A DNA stretch of 64,000 nucleotides from Paenibacillus nasutitermitis (GCF_014641075.1 NZ_BMHP01000008.1:1-64000); one strand, 5' to 3'; positions 52,360 through 62,206 are shown, numbered from the stretch's first letter. The notes: generated by a model from the sequence alone, not told the origin. Numbers and translations: made by a program.

Positions 52360-53262
52360 CTATCTCTTGGAGTCGTATTCATAGTGGACAAACCGCTTCG
52401 AACCCCGCAGCGTGACGAGTGTCAGCGTGAAAATGATAGCAAATAGGATCCACGCCTGCGCGGATGCGTACCCCATCCGGAACTGCTTGAACGCCGTATC
52501 GAACAAATAATAGACATAGAAGTATGAACCCCAATCCGGTCCGCCCTTCGTGATGACATAGGCTTGGGTAAATACCTGCAGCGATTCGATAATGCAGATA
52601 ATCGTATTAAACAGGATCACCGGCGATATCAGCGGCAGCGTAATCCGGACGAACATTCTGAACTTGCCGGAACCGTCGATCGAAGCGGCCTCGAACAGAT
52701 CGGCTGGAAGTGATTGCAGCGCCGCCAAAAAAATAACCATCGTGCCGCCGGAAGCCGTCAGCTGCATAAGCACCATGGACGGTACGACGGTCGCGGTGCT
52801 GGTGAACCAGCCGGGACCTTCCACCCCGAACCAGTCGTAGAGCAGCGAATTCACCACGCCGAACTGCGGATTGAGCAGCCATGACCAAAGAAAGGAGACC
52901 GCAACACCGGAAATAATGCTCGGTGCATAATACAGCGTCCGAAGGAGTGTCTGGCCGCGGATTTTCTGATTAAGCAGAACGGCCAGCACCAGCGACGACA
53001 GGATCGTGAACGGAACGGCCAGCAGGCTGTAATAGACGGTCACGAACAAAGACTTATAGAACAATTTGTCGTGGAACAACACGTTAAAGTTATCAAATCC
53101 TATAAATTTCGGCGGGGATATGACGTTATATTCCGAGAAGCTGAGAAGAAGGGAAATGAGAATCGGACCGCCTGTGAACAATACGAAACCGATGAACCAC
53201 GGAGCGATGAATATCCAGAAGGACCGCTCTTCCCTTTTCATTTCTTTAGTCCGCCTTTTCAC
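52360..53262 (-). CDS. Carbohydrate ABC transporter permease (MalF/UgpA type)
   Basis: This 300-residue protein has six membrane segments and EAA loop LFEAASIDGSGKFRMFVRIT. GTG 53262, 8 nt after GGAGG, is preferred over an upstream in-frame start that lacks a ribosome site. It lies between the binding-protein gene (85 nt away) and the second permease. Confidence 0.92.
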   Translation of the reverse strand: MKRRTKEMKREERSFWIFIAPWFIGFVLFTGGPILISLLLSFSEYNVISPPKFIGFDNFNVLFHDKLFYKSLFVTVYYSLLAVPFTILSSLVLAVLLNQKIRGQTLLRTLYYAPSIISGVAVSFLWSWLLNPQFGVVNSLLYDWFGVEGPGWFTSTATVVPSMVLMQLTASGGTMVIFLAALQSLPADLFEAASIDGSGKFRMFVRITLPLISPVILFNTIICIIESLQVFTQAYVITKGGPDWGSYFYVYYLFDTAFKQFRMGYASAQAWILFAIIFTLTLVTLRGSKRFVHYEYDSKR

Positions 53263-53347
53263 AACCGCAACCTCCGTTCGCCGGCGAATTCCAATCGGTG
53301 GATCCGAAGGAACCACGCCGGCGGCATATTGATTGTTTCTCTACCCG

Positions 53348-54748
53348 TTAATCCAATTTAAGCGAGCGCAGGCTCTGATCCAATTCCTTCAGGCCGGTGT
53401 CGACGCTCTTCTTGCCGTTCCACACCGTAGACATCGTTTGGTTCATCGTTTCCAAAATCGTATTGAATTTGACGATCAAATGGTTCTCGGCTTCCCGGCC
53501 GTATTTAATGGAACCTTCGTGCACTTGCTTGAACTGGGCCGCATCCATGCCGATTTGCTTGGCCATTTGGTCGTACCACAGCTCGAACAGACTGGAATCC
53601 GCCGGCGTCCGGCCAACTTCGCTCATATAGCGGTAAGCGCCTCCGCCTTCCTGTGGATCGGCAAGATGACGGACGAATTCCCAGGCTTCAGCAGGGTGCT
53701 TGCTTGTCGCCGAGATGCTCCACGGATCGACGTACAGCGTCACTTTGCGGCCTTCATGATAAGGCACGGCCGCTACACCCCAGCTGAATTCCGCATCCTT
53801 ATAGGAGCCAAGCCCCCATCCGCCGGAAATATACATCGCTACTTTACCGGTCATGAACGGATCGCCGAGCTGTGCGGAGGCAGCTACAGTCTGCTGGTCA
53901 GGCGCGACTTTATATTTATTGATCAAATCGACGTTGAACTGGAGCGCTTCGATATTTTTCGGATTCATCAGGTCCGGCTCTCCCATAACGCCGGACGTAT
54001 AAGCTTCCGGCTTGAACATATCCCCGCCGAACGACCAGGCCATGGCATTGGGGCTAAGCGTGCTGGAGAAACCGAAAACTTGCTTGCGGACATTGCCGAC
54101 ATCGTGGGTCAGCTTTTGCGCAGTCTCCAGCATTTTGTCATAATTCCATGACGTGTCGTCCCAGTCGGTTGTCGGATAAGGAATTTTAGCCTGATCGAAC
54201 AAATCCTTGTTGTAGAACAAATAGGTGGCATTGCTCACGAGGGGGATGCCATAGTTTTTGCCGTCAATTTTGTAAATGTTCAGCAAATTGGGATCCATCG
54301 TATCCAGCTCCGGCGCGCCTTTCTCGATATAAGGGGTCAGATCCTGCAACGCCCCCATCTTCATATAGGTGGCGAAACCGCTGTCAGCCTGGTTCGGATT
54401 CCACACATCCGGCGCTTTGCCGCTGGAAATCATTGTCGTCAGCTTCTGGTCGAATTGGTCGTAAGGAATGTTCTCCAGGCGAACCTTAATATTCGGATGC
54501 TTCGCTTCGAACGTGGAGATCATCGCCTCCTGCCATGGTTTCTTATCGGGATCGGACGCCATGACCCATACGATTTCCACCTTCTCGCCGCTGTCGGCGT
54601 TCTTGCCGGCTTCGGTGGTCTTGTCCGGCTGCGAGGCATTATTCTTCTGCGGGTCCGCTTTATCGGAACAGGCGGACAATAGGGCTGATACGGCGAAAAC
54701 AACACTCAGACTGAGCAGCAAGTTTTTCTTGACGGTCGGTTTTTTCAT
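53348..54748 (-). CDS. Carbohydrate ABC transporter substrate-binding lipoprotein
   Basis: This 466-residue protein has a lipoprotein signal with lipobox LLSACS (Cys about 27), a charged linker and a cluster 1 (UgpB/MalE-like) fold, including ENIPYDQFDQKLTTMISSGKAPDVW. ATG 54748 follows GGTGAGGT. It is the first gene of the operon, divergent from the AraC regulator. The co-encoded GH4 enzyme suggests a beta-disaccharide ligand. Confidence 0.92.
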   Translation of the reverse strand: MKKPTVKKNLLLSLSVVFAVSALLSACSDKADPQKNNASQPDKTTEAGKNADSGEKVEIVWVMASDPDKKPWQEAMISTFEAKHPNIKVRLENIPYDQFDQKLTTMISSGKAPDVWNPNQADSGFATYMKMGALQDLTPYIEKGAPELDTMDPNLLNIYKIDGKNYGIPLVSNATYLFYNKDLFDQAKIPYPTTDWDDTSWNYDKMLETAQKLTHDVGNVRKQVFGFSSTLSPNAMAWSFGGDMFKPEAYTSGVMGEPDLMNPKNIEALQFNVDLINKYKVAPDQQTVAASAQLGDPFMTGKVAMYISGGWGLGSYKDAEFSWGVAAVPYHEGRKVTLYVDPWSISATSKHPAEAWEFVRHLADPQEGGGAYRYMSEVGRTPADSSLFELWYDQMAKQIGMDAAQFKQVHEGSIKYGREAENHLIVKFNTILETMNQTMSTVWNGKKSVDTGLKELDQSLRSLKLD

Positions 54749-54777
54749 TTTGACCTCACCTCATAGATTTACTTTTT

Positions 54778-54805
54778 GTTTACATAGGGCGTTACGTAAG
54801 TTTAC
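54778..54805. promoter_or_regulatory. Paired GTTTAC half-sites in the AraC/binding-protein gap
   Basis: GTTTAC at 54778-54783 and again at 54800-54805 lie 22 bp apart, two helical turns, as AraC dimers often bind. A TTACGTAA palindrome sits between. The location is directly upstream of the binding-protein ribosome site. Regulation by the divergent AraC protein is inferred. Confidence 0.35.
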
Positions 54806-55007
54806 AAAATTTTTCCACTGATTAAAATTCGTTTTTTTAGCGCTCAGACACTCATGCTGTCACCCGCCTTGGTTTCTTACATCTTGAAATCTACTATAGC
54901 GCATGATACTATCATTTTCAGTACATATCTTCTCTATTTTCTTTATTTTCTACATATCATCTTGTTAATTTTCTGTAAATTCAACTTATTCCAGGAGATG
55001 AAGCGGC

Positions 55008-55850
55008 ATGGAATCGGATTTTTATGAAGCAGCGAGATTTCACATCGATCGTGAGAAAAAGTATCAATCCAGTATGCCCTCCCGCCATTACCATAACGGA
55101 TATGAAATTTTCTATCTCATTTCCGGCGATATCTGTTATTTTATCGATGATAAAGCGTACCAGGTCGTTGGCGGCGTGTTATTGATGATCAACATGAATG
55201 AAATCCACAAGCTCGTCAATTCGAGCGGCGGAACGTTCGAGCGGATTACGCTGGAGTTCAAGAAAGAATTTATCGACGCCATCTTCCCTGACAATGACTC
55301 GTTCGACGTGCTGTCCACCTTCACACTGGGGCAACCGATGATACGGCTTTCCGGCTACGAACAGAGCTTTATCGAGAACCAGTTCAGCAAGATGATCCAT
55401 GAGTTCACAAAGAAGCCGACGGGATACGAGTATTATTTGAAAACGCTGCTGTTCGAGCTGCTCTTGTTCCTCCGCCGCAAAATGGAATCCATGCCGGACG
55501 TAGCCCAGGCGGAAACCAACCTCGTCAATAAAAAAGTGTTTGAGATCGTCGATTATCTGAACCGCCATTACGATCGGCAGCACACCATTCATGCCATATC
55601 GAGCCAGTTCTATATCAGCCCCTCCTACTTCTGCAAAACCTTCCGGGAGAACACCGGGTTTACGTTCACGGAATATCTCAATAACGTCCGGATCAAGGAA
55701 GCGCGGGCTCTCTTGACAGGCGGATCGGATAAAGTGGCACATATCGCCGAGCGGGTCGGATTCGAAAGCCTGACTCACTTCGGACGCATATTCAAAGAAA
55801 TTACCGGCCTGTCGCCGCTTAAATACCGGCGATATTACAAGGCGCAATAA
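55008..55850 (+). CDS. AraC family transcriptional regulator
   Basis: This 280-residue protein has an N-terminal cupin sensor (HYHNGYEIFYLISGDICYFI) and C-terminal double HTH (FYISPSYFCKTFRENTGFTFTEYL and IAERVGFESLTHFGRIFKEITG). ATG 55008 is behind AGGAGATGAAGCGGC. It is transcribed away from the ABC operon and likely activates it on sensing the sugar. A terminator follows at 55908. Confidence 0.92.
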   Translation: MESDFYEAARFHIDREKKYQSSMPSRHYHNGYEIFYLISGDICYFIDDKAYQVVGGVLLMINMNEIHKLVNSSGGTFERITLEFKKEFIDAIFPDNDSFDVLSTFTLGQPMIRLSGYEQSFIENQFSKMIHEFTKKPTGYEYYLKTLLFELLLFLRRKMESMPDVAQAETNLVNKKVFEIVDYLNRHYDRQHTIHAISSQFYISPSYFCKTFRENTGFTFTEYLNNVRIKEARALLTGGSDKVAHIAERVGFESLTHFGRIFKEITGLSPLKYRRYYKAQ

Positions 55851-55881
55851 AACGCTCCGGCGGTTTCTCTCCTCTATAGCG

Positions 55882-55905
55882 CGTCAGGGAAGTTCACCCT
55901 GACGG
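55882..55905. repeat. Second copy of the 24-bp palindrome, right edge of the sugar island
   Basis: CGTCAGGG pairs with CCCTGACGG across AAGTTCA. It differs from the copy at 47473-47496 only in the loop and has the same orientation. It lies just after the AraC gene and has no T-run of its own. Confidence 0.7.
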
Positions 55906-55907
55906 CC

Positions 55908-55961
55908 AAAAAAACGTTCCTCACATTCCTAAAGAAAACCGGAGGTGAAGAACGTTTTTTT
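55908..55961 (+). terminator. Terminator after the AraC gene
   Basis: AAAAAAACGTTC (55908-55919) pairs with GAACGTTTTTTT (55950-55961) around a 30-nt loop, giving T-runs in both directions. Confidence 0.6.
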
Positions 55962-56119
55962 ATAAGCGTTAGAAAGGCTGTAAAAACCGCCTGAAATGCT
56001 CTCCGGATGGAGTGACTTGAAGAAGAAATACGTTTCAGTTAGCATGAAGAGATACAGCTTTTGGCAAGACCTAAGAGGATAGCTTCTTAAACTAACAGGC
56101 ATAGGAGATGAAATACCCG

Positions 56120-56866
56120 ATGAAGCAGAACAAATATGATGACGCGAATTTTTTCTCCGCCTACAAGCAAATGCCGCGTTCCATTAAAGGACTGGAGGGT
56201 GCAGGGGAGTGGCATGTGTTCCAATCCTTGTTGCCTGAGCTGCGCAACAAAAGCGTGCTTGATTTAGGATGCGGCTTCGGCTGGCATTGCCGCTATGTCC
56301 GGGAGCAGCAGGCAGCTTCAGTGATAGGTGTGGATATTTCCGAAAACATGCTTCAAAAAGCCCGCGAACAAACCGCTGATCCAGCCATTACTTATTTGCA
56401 AATGCCGATTGAGGACATCGATTTTGCCCCTTCTCAATTCGATATCGCAATCAGCTCATTGGCCTTTCATTATATCCGCTCATTTGATGCCATTTGCAAA
56501 AAGGTGCATGCTTGCCTGAAGCCGGGAGGCGCTTTTATTTTCTCCGTCGAACATCCTATTTTCACTTCCCGAAAAGAACAGGATTGGTATTTCGATGACC
56601 AAGGAAACCGTCTGCATTGGCCGGTAGACCATTATCAGTCCGAGGGACTTCGGGAAACGACCTTTCTAACGGAAAATGTCGTGAAGTACCACCGGACCAT
56701 TTCGACTTACTTTAATGATCTGATCGGCGCCGGGTTTGCAGTGAAGGCCGTTAACGAGCCCATGCCCTCCAATGAAATGCTTCAGACGGATGCAGCGATG
56801 AAAGACGAGAACCGGAGGCCGATGTTCCTGATTATCTCAGCAGAGAAAACACAGGTGTCCAGCTAA
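56120..56866 (+). CDS. SAM-dependent class I methyltransferase
   Basis: This 248-residue protein has motif I VLDLGCGFGWHCRY, the acidic residue in VIGVDIS, and LKPGGAFIFSVEHPI in post-motif position, all typical of the UbiE/Methyltransf_11 group. ATG 56120 is preferred; an ATG at 56108 abuts the AGGAG. The substrate is unknown. It is a single gene between the AraC regulator and the helicase. Confidence 0.85.
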   Translation: MKQNKYDDANFFSAYKQMPRSIKGLEGAGEWHVFQSLLPELRNKSVLDLGCGFGWHCRYVREQQAASVIGVDISENMLQKAREQTADPAITYLQMPIEDIDFAPSQFDIAISSLAFHYIRSFDAICKKVHACLKPGGAFIFSVEHPIFTSRKEQDWYFDDQGNRLHWPVDHYQSEGLRETTFLTENVVKYHRTISTYFNDLIGAGFAVKAVNEPMPSNEMLQTDAAMKDENRRPMFLIISAEKTQVSS

Positions 56867-57039
56867 GCGGGACGGCGGCGGCTCTGCTGCGGCGGTTCTG
56901 TATGAAGATCAGAACAAGCTCCGCCGCTTGGCAAGTCAACTGCAGACAGGGGCGTATAAACAGGAAGCGGCATTCTGCAGCTTTCGCTTGAAGCGGAATT
57001 GCGATTTCCGCAGCTTGAAAGAGAGGAGCGGTTGTGCTT

Positions 57040-60000
57040 ATGTCAGAGCTCTCCCCCGCATTGCGGGTATTTCATCCGACGCTGGCAGGCTGGTTCGCGC
57101 AGACCTTCGGCCAACCGACCGATATCCAGCTGGATGCCTGGGCTTCCATCCTGGAGCATCGTCATACGTTGATTGCCGCTCCTACAGGGTCGGGCAAAAC
57201 GCTCGCCGCGCTGCTTCCCTGCCTGAACCGCATCGCAGAGGAAAAAATCGCGGCGCAAGCCACGGGCAAAAGCCGGAAGCCCGGGGTGCGCGTATTGTAT
57301 ATTACGCCGCTTAAGGCGCTCAACAACGATATTCAGTACCATATTATCGGCTTCATGGAAGCCATTGAACGTTTCCACGATGAAAACCTTGCACAGGAGA
57401 CTTATCCCTGGCCCGGTGTACGCTCTGCCGTTCGAACCGGGGATACCTCCGCAAGCGAACGCGCCAAAATGGTGCGCAACCCGCCTGACGTGCTTGTTAC
57501 TACGCCCGAATCCTGTTATCTTCTGCTGACTTCCGAGAAAGGGCGAGGGATGCTGAAGACAGTGGAAACGGTTATTGTCGACGAAATTCACGGGCTGGCC
57601 GGGGACAAGCGCGGAGCCCATCTGTCCCTTTCTCTGGAGCGGCTTTCCTCGTTGTGCCCGCAGCCGGTGCTGCGCATCGGGGTTTCTGCCACGCAGAAGC
57701 CTCTGGAACGTGTGGCCCGGTTCCTCGGCGGCTGGGAGTCTCCGTCCGCTGTTTCTTCTGCCGCCCCGGCAGCGGAGACGGACAGCGGTCCCAGCGGGAG
57801 CGGGCAACCGCCGCATCCGCTCGGTCATGTGCAGAGAGCGGTCAGAATCGTAGAAAGCCTCATGTCGAAGTCGATTGAGGTGCGGGTGACCATGCCCGAT
57901 CTGAGCCGCCCGGCGAAGACGCGGGATGCCGCCTGGCTGCCCCTCGTTGACCGGGTATTCCAGCTTATGGGCGATGCCCGTTCGGTGCTGGTGTTCGTCA
58001 ACAGCCGCCGAATGTGCGAACGGCTTGTTCTGCGGCTTAATGAGCATGCCGGCTACGAAATGGCGCGTGCCCATCATGGCAGCCTCGCTCGCGAACGCAG
58101 GTTGAGTATTGAGCAAATGCTCAAGGCGGGCGAGCTCCGATGCCTGGTCGCCACCTCATCGCTGGAGCTTGGCATCGATGTCGGCCATGTCGAGCTGGTC
58201 ATTCAGATCGACTCGCCGAAGCAGGCCGCCGCCGGCATCCAGCGGATCGGACGCGCAGGCCATGCCGTTGGCGATGTAAGCCGCGGCTTCATTCTCGCCC
58301 GCGGCCGCAGCGAGCTGCCGGAATCGGCTGTACTCTGCCGTGATATTTCCCGGCGCGACATTGAAGAGATTGTGCTCCCTCATGAGCCGCTCGATGTGCT
58401 TTCCCAGCAGATTACGGCAATGGTCGCAGCGGAAGATCTGGAGGTGCGACAGCTTCATGCGCTTATTTCGCAGAGCGAATGCTACCGGGAATTTCCGCTG
58501 GCACGCCTGGAAGCTTCGCTGAAGGTGCTGGCAGGGTTCTATCCGTTTGCCAAACCGATTATGGATTGGGACAGGAGCCTCAATCTGCTGCAGAAGCGGG
58601 CGAATACCGCCATGGCCGCCATCACCGGAGCCGGCACGATACCGCAAAGCTCGGCTTACCCCGTGCACCACGCGGACAGCCGCGTCCACCTGGGCGAGCT
58701 GGACGAGGAATATATTCATGAGAGCCGCGTCGGGGACGTATTTCAGTTGGGCACCTCCTCCTGGGTGATCAGCTCGATCCAGAATGACCGGGTCTATGTG
58801 AAGGAAGCGCCCAACCGTTTCAGTGAAATTCCGTTTTGGCGGGCGGAATCCGGGGGTCGGGGCTATGAGCTTGGCGTGAAGCTGGGGCAATTCTTCAGTC
58901 AATTGGAGAACCGGTTGAACTGGAACAAGGAAGACGTGCACGAGCAGTCATCCGTTCCTGTGCCAGACGTTTCCGGCACTGGCGAGGAAGCCCTCCCGCC
59001 TCTGAACGAATTGGAGACCGCCGCCATCGATTGGCTGGACACCGAATACGGACTGGATGCCGTCTCTGCGGGCGAGCTGATCGGATTTGCCAAGTCCCAG
59101 CACCTGGCGCTTGCTCTGCCTACAGACGGGAGAATCGTAATCGAGCATTACCGCGACCTGATGAATCAGACGCGCGTGATTATCCATAATCCCTTCGGTC
59201 GCCGGATTAACCGGACCTGGTTGCTGGCCATTGAACATCGATTCAAGCAGCTGCTGCCTTATAAGATGTATGGAAATGCCAAGGACAACGGCATCGAGCT
59301 GGTGCTCCCGGAATGGGATGCCTCCTGGCTGCAGACATTATGGCAGATAACGCCTGAGAGCATCGAGCCATTGATGACGGAGGCGATTACAGGCTCGCCG
59401 CTGCTGGCTATCGCTTTCCGTCGTATCGCCGAGACCTCCCTGCTGCTCTCGCGCAGCTTCACCCGGACACCGATGTGGCAGAAGCGCCTGCGCAGCGAGG
59501 AGCTGCTGAAGCAGTCGCTGCCGTATGCCGAGCATTTTCCTTATCTGCAGGAAGCCATGCGGGAATGCCTGCATCTGTATCTGGATGTGAACGGGTTGAA
59601 GCGGCTGCTTGCGGGCATCTCGGCGGGACAGATCGATATCGTTGTGCAGGAGACCAATACCCCTTCCCCATTCGCGGTGCAGTTTCTGTGGGAATATATC
59701 AATACGCAAATCTATGAAGGCGATGGCTTGAGCGAAGCTACGCAGCTTCAGCTGATGAGCGTCAGCAAATCCCTGGCAGGCGAGCTGTTCGGCGAGGAAG
59801 CGGTCCGGCGGGCAATCGATCCGCTTATTGCCGACCACGAAGCGAAGCGGCTGGAAGCCGGCGAGCTTATTCCCTCTTCGCCGAGCGAGCTTTATACGCT
59901 GCTCAAATGGCGGGGTGATCTCACTTTCGAAGAGGCGGCCGCCATCACGCAGGATGCGGAGCATACCTCCGATTGGCTGGATTCACTCCGGCAGACGGGC

Positions 60001-61635
60001 AGTGTAACCACAATGACGTTTGGAAGCGAACTCCGCTACATCTGTGCGGACGAAACCGGAATGTATGAGAGCTTCCCCGGGACGGACAGCGGGATTGCTT
60101 TTGTTGCCGGGCGATTCGCTGAGCACCGGCTCTCCTTCACCGAAGAGGAGCTTCGCGGGCGTTATCCGGCGCTCTCCGCTTCCGATGCCGGGCAGGTCGT
60201 GCTTGCGCTGATCCGTCTGGACCTGATCGAGCAAGCACCTTTCGCCGCCAGCAGCGAGGAGCGGATCTGGACAAGCCGGCGTGTGGCCAAGCGGCTGATC
60301 CGGCTGACCATGGAACAGGCGCGCAAGCAGGCGGAGCCCGTCGATCCGATCCGCTGGTGCGCCCACATGTCGATGCTCCAGCACGCCCTGCCCGGTACGC
60401 AGCTCACCGGCATAGACGGCCTGAGGACGATCATCGGACTGCTCCAAGGCTTCTATCTGCCGGCATCGCATTGGGAATCGGTCATTTTCCCGGCGCGGAT
60501 GACAGGGTACCGCAAGGAGGATCTGGACCTGCTCTGCGCGACCGGAGAAGTCCTATGGCTGGGGCGCAAGGAGGAGCAAGAGAAAGAAGGCAAAATTGCT
60601 TTTTTCCTTGCCGATGCCAAGCCGCTCTATGCCCCTTATGTCAAGCAGGCGCCTGTTGAGCAATCCGGGAACCCCAAGCTGTTGGCCCTGCTGCAGGAAA
60701 ACGGAGCCAGCTTTCTCACGAAGCTGAGCCGGGACTATGGCAAGCCCCCTTCCGAGCTGCTCGCCGACCTGATCGCCCTGGTATGGGAAGGTCGTGTCTC
60801 GAACGACCAGTTCGCACCGCTGCGGCTGCAGCTGCTCACCAAAGGCAAGCAGCATGCCAAGACCGGTTCTGGGCTTGGACGCTGGTACTGGACCGGATCG
60901 CTGAAGGATCATGAAGATGCGGAAGACGTTCGGGAGCGGCCTGCCCCTGCGATCAATGGATCGGCAGCGGAAGCCGAAACGGAACCCGTTCTGTACTGGA
61001 CCCAGCATTTGCTGGACAGCTGCGGCATTGTATCCAAAGAACTGGTCACCCAGCTTTCGCCGTTCAGCTGGGATGAGCTGCTGCCTGTGCTGAGGCAGCT
61101 GGAGCATTGGGGAGTGGTTACGCGTGGACTGCTTGTTCAGGGCGTGCCCACTTTGCAGTTCGCCCGGCGGGAGCAGATCGCCGCCGTACGCGAGCCGATG
61201 CCGGGACGTATGGACGATGCACTGACGGTACTCTCCGCCGCTGATCCCGCCAATCCCTTCGGCCTTGCAGCCGATTGGCCTTCCGCTTACGGAGCCAACT
61301 TTTCACGCAAGAATGGCAATTATCTGGTCCTCCACAACGGCATATGGCGTTACTGGATGGAGAACAACGGCCGCCGGATTGTGGAGCTGGACACGCCCTC
61401 CGCCTCCGGTACGGATCACGCCGCTCCCAAAGCAGGCATTGAAGTACCGCAGAAACATGATCTGCTAAGGCAGGTATTCCGCACGGTGCTGAACCAGCAA
61501 GGACTCAGCAAAATCAGGATTGACCGCTGGAACGGCGAGGACATTGCCGATTCGGGTATGGCGGCAGAGCTTCGCTCCCTTGGCGCTGAACGCGATAACC
61601 GCTCACTTGTGTTATGGGCTAGCGATATCCACTAA
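57040..61635 (+). CDS. Lhr-type large DEAD/DEAH helicase
   Basis: This 1,531-residue protein is close in length to Escherichia coli Lhr. Walker A is APTGSGKT (47-54), Walker B DEIH (181-184), motif III SATQ and motif VI region QRIGRAGHA. A winged helix and the Lhr core follow up to about residue 870, then a long C-terminal region. Lhr helicases unwind DNA or RNA-DNA hybrids and are linked to repair. ATG 57040 or GTG 57034 may be the start. It stands alone. Confidence 0.92.
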   Translation: MSELSPALRVFHPTLAGWFAQTFGQPTDIQLDAWASILEHRHTLIAAPTGSGKTLAALLPCLNRIAEEKIAAQATGKSRKPGVRVLYITPLKALNNDIQYHIIGFMEAIERFHDENLAQETYPWPGVRSAVRTGDTSASERAKMVRNPPDVLVTTPESCYLLLTSEKGRGMLKTVETVIVDEIHGLAGDKRGAHLSLSLERLSSLCPQPVLRIGVSATQKPLERVARFLGGWESPSAVSSAAPAAETDSGPSGSGQPPHPLGHVQRAVRIVESLMSKSIEVRVTMPDLSRPAKTRDAAWLPLVDRVFQLMGDARSVLVFVNSRRMCERLVLRLNEHAGYEMARAHHGSLARERRLSIEQMLKAGELRCLVATSSLELGIDVGHVELVIQIDSPKQAAAGIQRIGRAGHAVGDVSRGFILARGRSELPESAVLCRDISRRDIEEIVLPHEPLDVLSQQITAMVAAEDLEVRQLHALISQSECYREFPLARLEASLKVLAGFYPFAKPIMDWDRSLNLLQKRANTAMAAITGAGTIPQSSAYPVHHADSRVHLGELDEEYIHESRVGDVFQLGTSSWVISSIQNDRVYVKEAPNRFSEIPFWRAESGGRGYELGVKLGQFFSQLENRLNWNKEDVHEQSSVPVPDVSGTGEEALPPLNELETAAIDWLDTEYGLDAVSAGELIGFAKSQHLALALPTDGRIVIEHYRDLMNQTRVIIHNPFGRRINRTWLLAIEHRFKQLLPYKMYGNAKDNGIELVLPEWDASWLQTLWQITPESIEPLMTEAITGSPLLAIAFRRIAETSLLLSRSFTRTPMWQKRLRSEELLKQSLPYAEHFPYLQEAMRECLHLYLDVNGLKRLLAGISAGQIDIVVQETNTPSPFAVQFLWEYINTQIYEGDGLSEATQLQLMSVSKSLAGELFGEEAVRRAIDPLIADHEAKRLEAGELIPSSPSELYTLLKWRGDLTFEEAAAITQDAEHTSDWLDSLRQTGSVTTMTFGSELRYICADETGMYESFPGTDSGIAFVAGRFAEHRLSFTEEELRGRYPALSASDAGQVVLALIRLDLIEQAPFAASSEERIWTSRRVAKRLIRLTMEQARKQAEPVDPIRWCAHMSMLQHALPGTQLTGIDGLRTIIGLLQGFYLPASHWESVIFPARMTGYRKEDLDLLCATGEVLWLGRKEEQEKEGKIAFFLADAKPLYAPYVKQAPVEQSGNPKLLALLQENGASFLTKLSRDYGKPPSELLADLIALVWEGRVSNDQFAPLRLQLLTKGKQHAKTGSGLGRWYWTGSLKDHEDAEDVRERPAPAINGSAAEAETEPVLYWTQHLLDSCGIVSKELVTQLSPFSWDELLPVLRQLEHWGVVTRGLLVQGVPTLQFARREQIAAVREPMPGRMDDALTVLSAADPANPFGLAADWPSAYGANFSRKNGNYLVLHNGIWRYWMENNGRRIVELDTPSASGTDHAAPKAGIEVPQKHDLLRQVFRTVLNQQGLSKIRIDRWNGEDIADSGMAAELRSLGAERDNRSLVLWASDIH

Positions 61636-61705
61636 TTTTCTGCATAAAACCCGCGTTCTGCGGAAAGCTAATACTTGTTGCAATTTTGAACCAGGAGGTG
61701 TCCAA

Positions 61706-61858
61706 GTGGCCCGTTCACAGAACAAGGCAACCAAAGCGGAAGTGCAGACCACCGAATTAAACAAATTCGCAGAAGAATTTGATACAGAGTTTTCCGCAGA
61801 GGAAGCGGCTGAGGTCTTTGAAGAAAAAGAAGACTCCAAGTCCGAGCATCAGGAATAG
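61706..61858 (+). CDS. Small acidic protein
   Basis: This 50-residue Glu-rich hydrophilic protein starts at GTG 61706, 7 nt after AGGAGG. The segment KFAEEFDTEFSAEEAAEV faintly recalls the TEFASET motif of gamma-type small acid-soluble spore proteins, but the repeats and Gln/Asn-rich make-up of those are lacking. It lies 70 nt after the helicase gene. Function unknown. Confidence 0.6.
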   Translation: MARSQNKATKAEVQTTELNKFAEEFDTEFSAEEAAEVFEEKEDSKSEHQE

Positions 61859-61945
61859 GGACAACGGAATTTCTGAAAAGGGCCGGCTGCGCCGTTCCTA
61901 TCAGAGTTCGTTCGTTTCCCTAAGACACGAAATGAAGATGACAAA

Positions 61946-62001
61946 AGCAGCCTTGCACCCCGCCCTTCATGCGGGCCAGCCTGGCTGCTTTTGCTTTTTC
62001 C
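61946..62001 (+). terminator. Terminator after the small acidic protein gene
   Basis: AAAAGCAGCC pairs with GGCTGCTTTT, with an inner GCCC/GGGC stem, followed by GCTTTTTCC. Confidence 0.75.
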
Positions 62002-62145
62002 CCTTCCAGCCTTATGCGGCGGGATTGTTATACGATTATCTGAATTGCCGTTTATTACTCCTTTAGCCATAACTCGACGGACCCGGGATTCAATGGATTA
62101 CCGTATCCCGCGCCGCCTCTCAGGATTATTCCAAACGAAAGAGAC

Positions 62146-62190
62146 CCAAAAAAAGAGCAGTGGGGCTGTCTCCCTTAACTGCTCTTCCTC
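62146..62190 (-). terminator. Terminator of the Dabb protein gene
   Basis: On the minus strand GAGCAGT pairs with ACTGCTC around a loop that can form a further GGG/CCC stem, followed by seven Ts. Nothing else is seen between 62002 and 62206. Confidence 0.8.
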
Positions 62191-62206
62191 ATTTTAATTG
62201 CAACTA

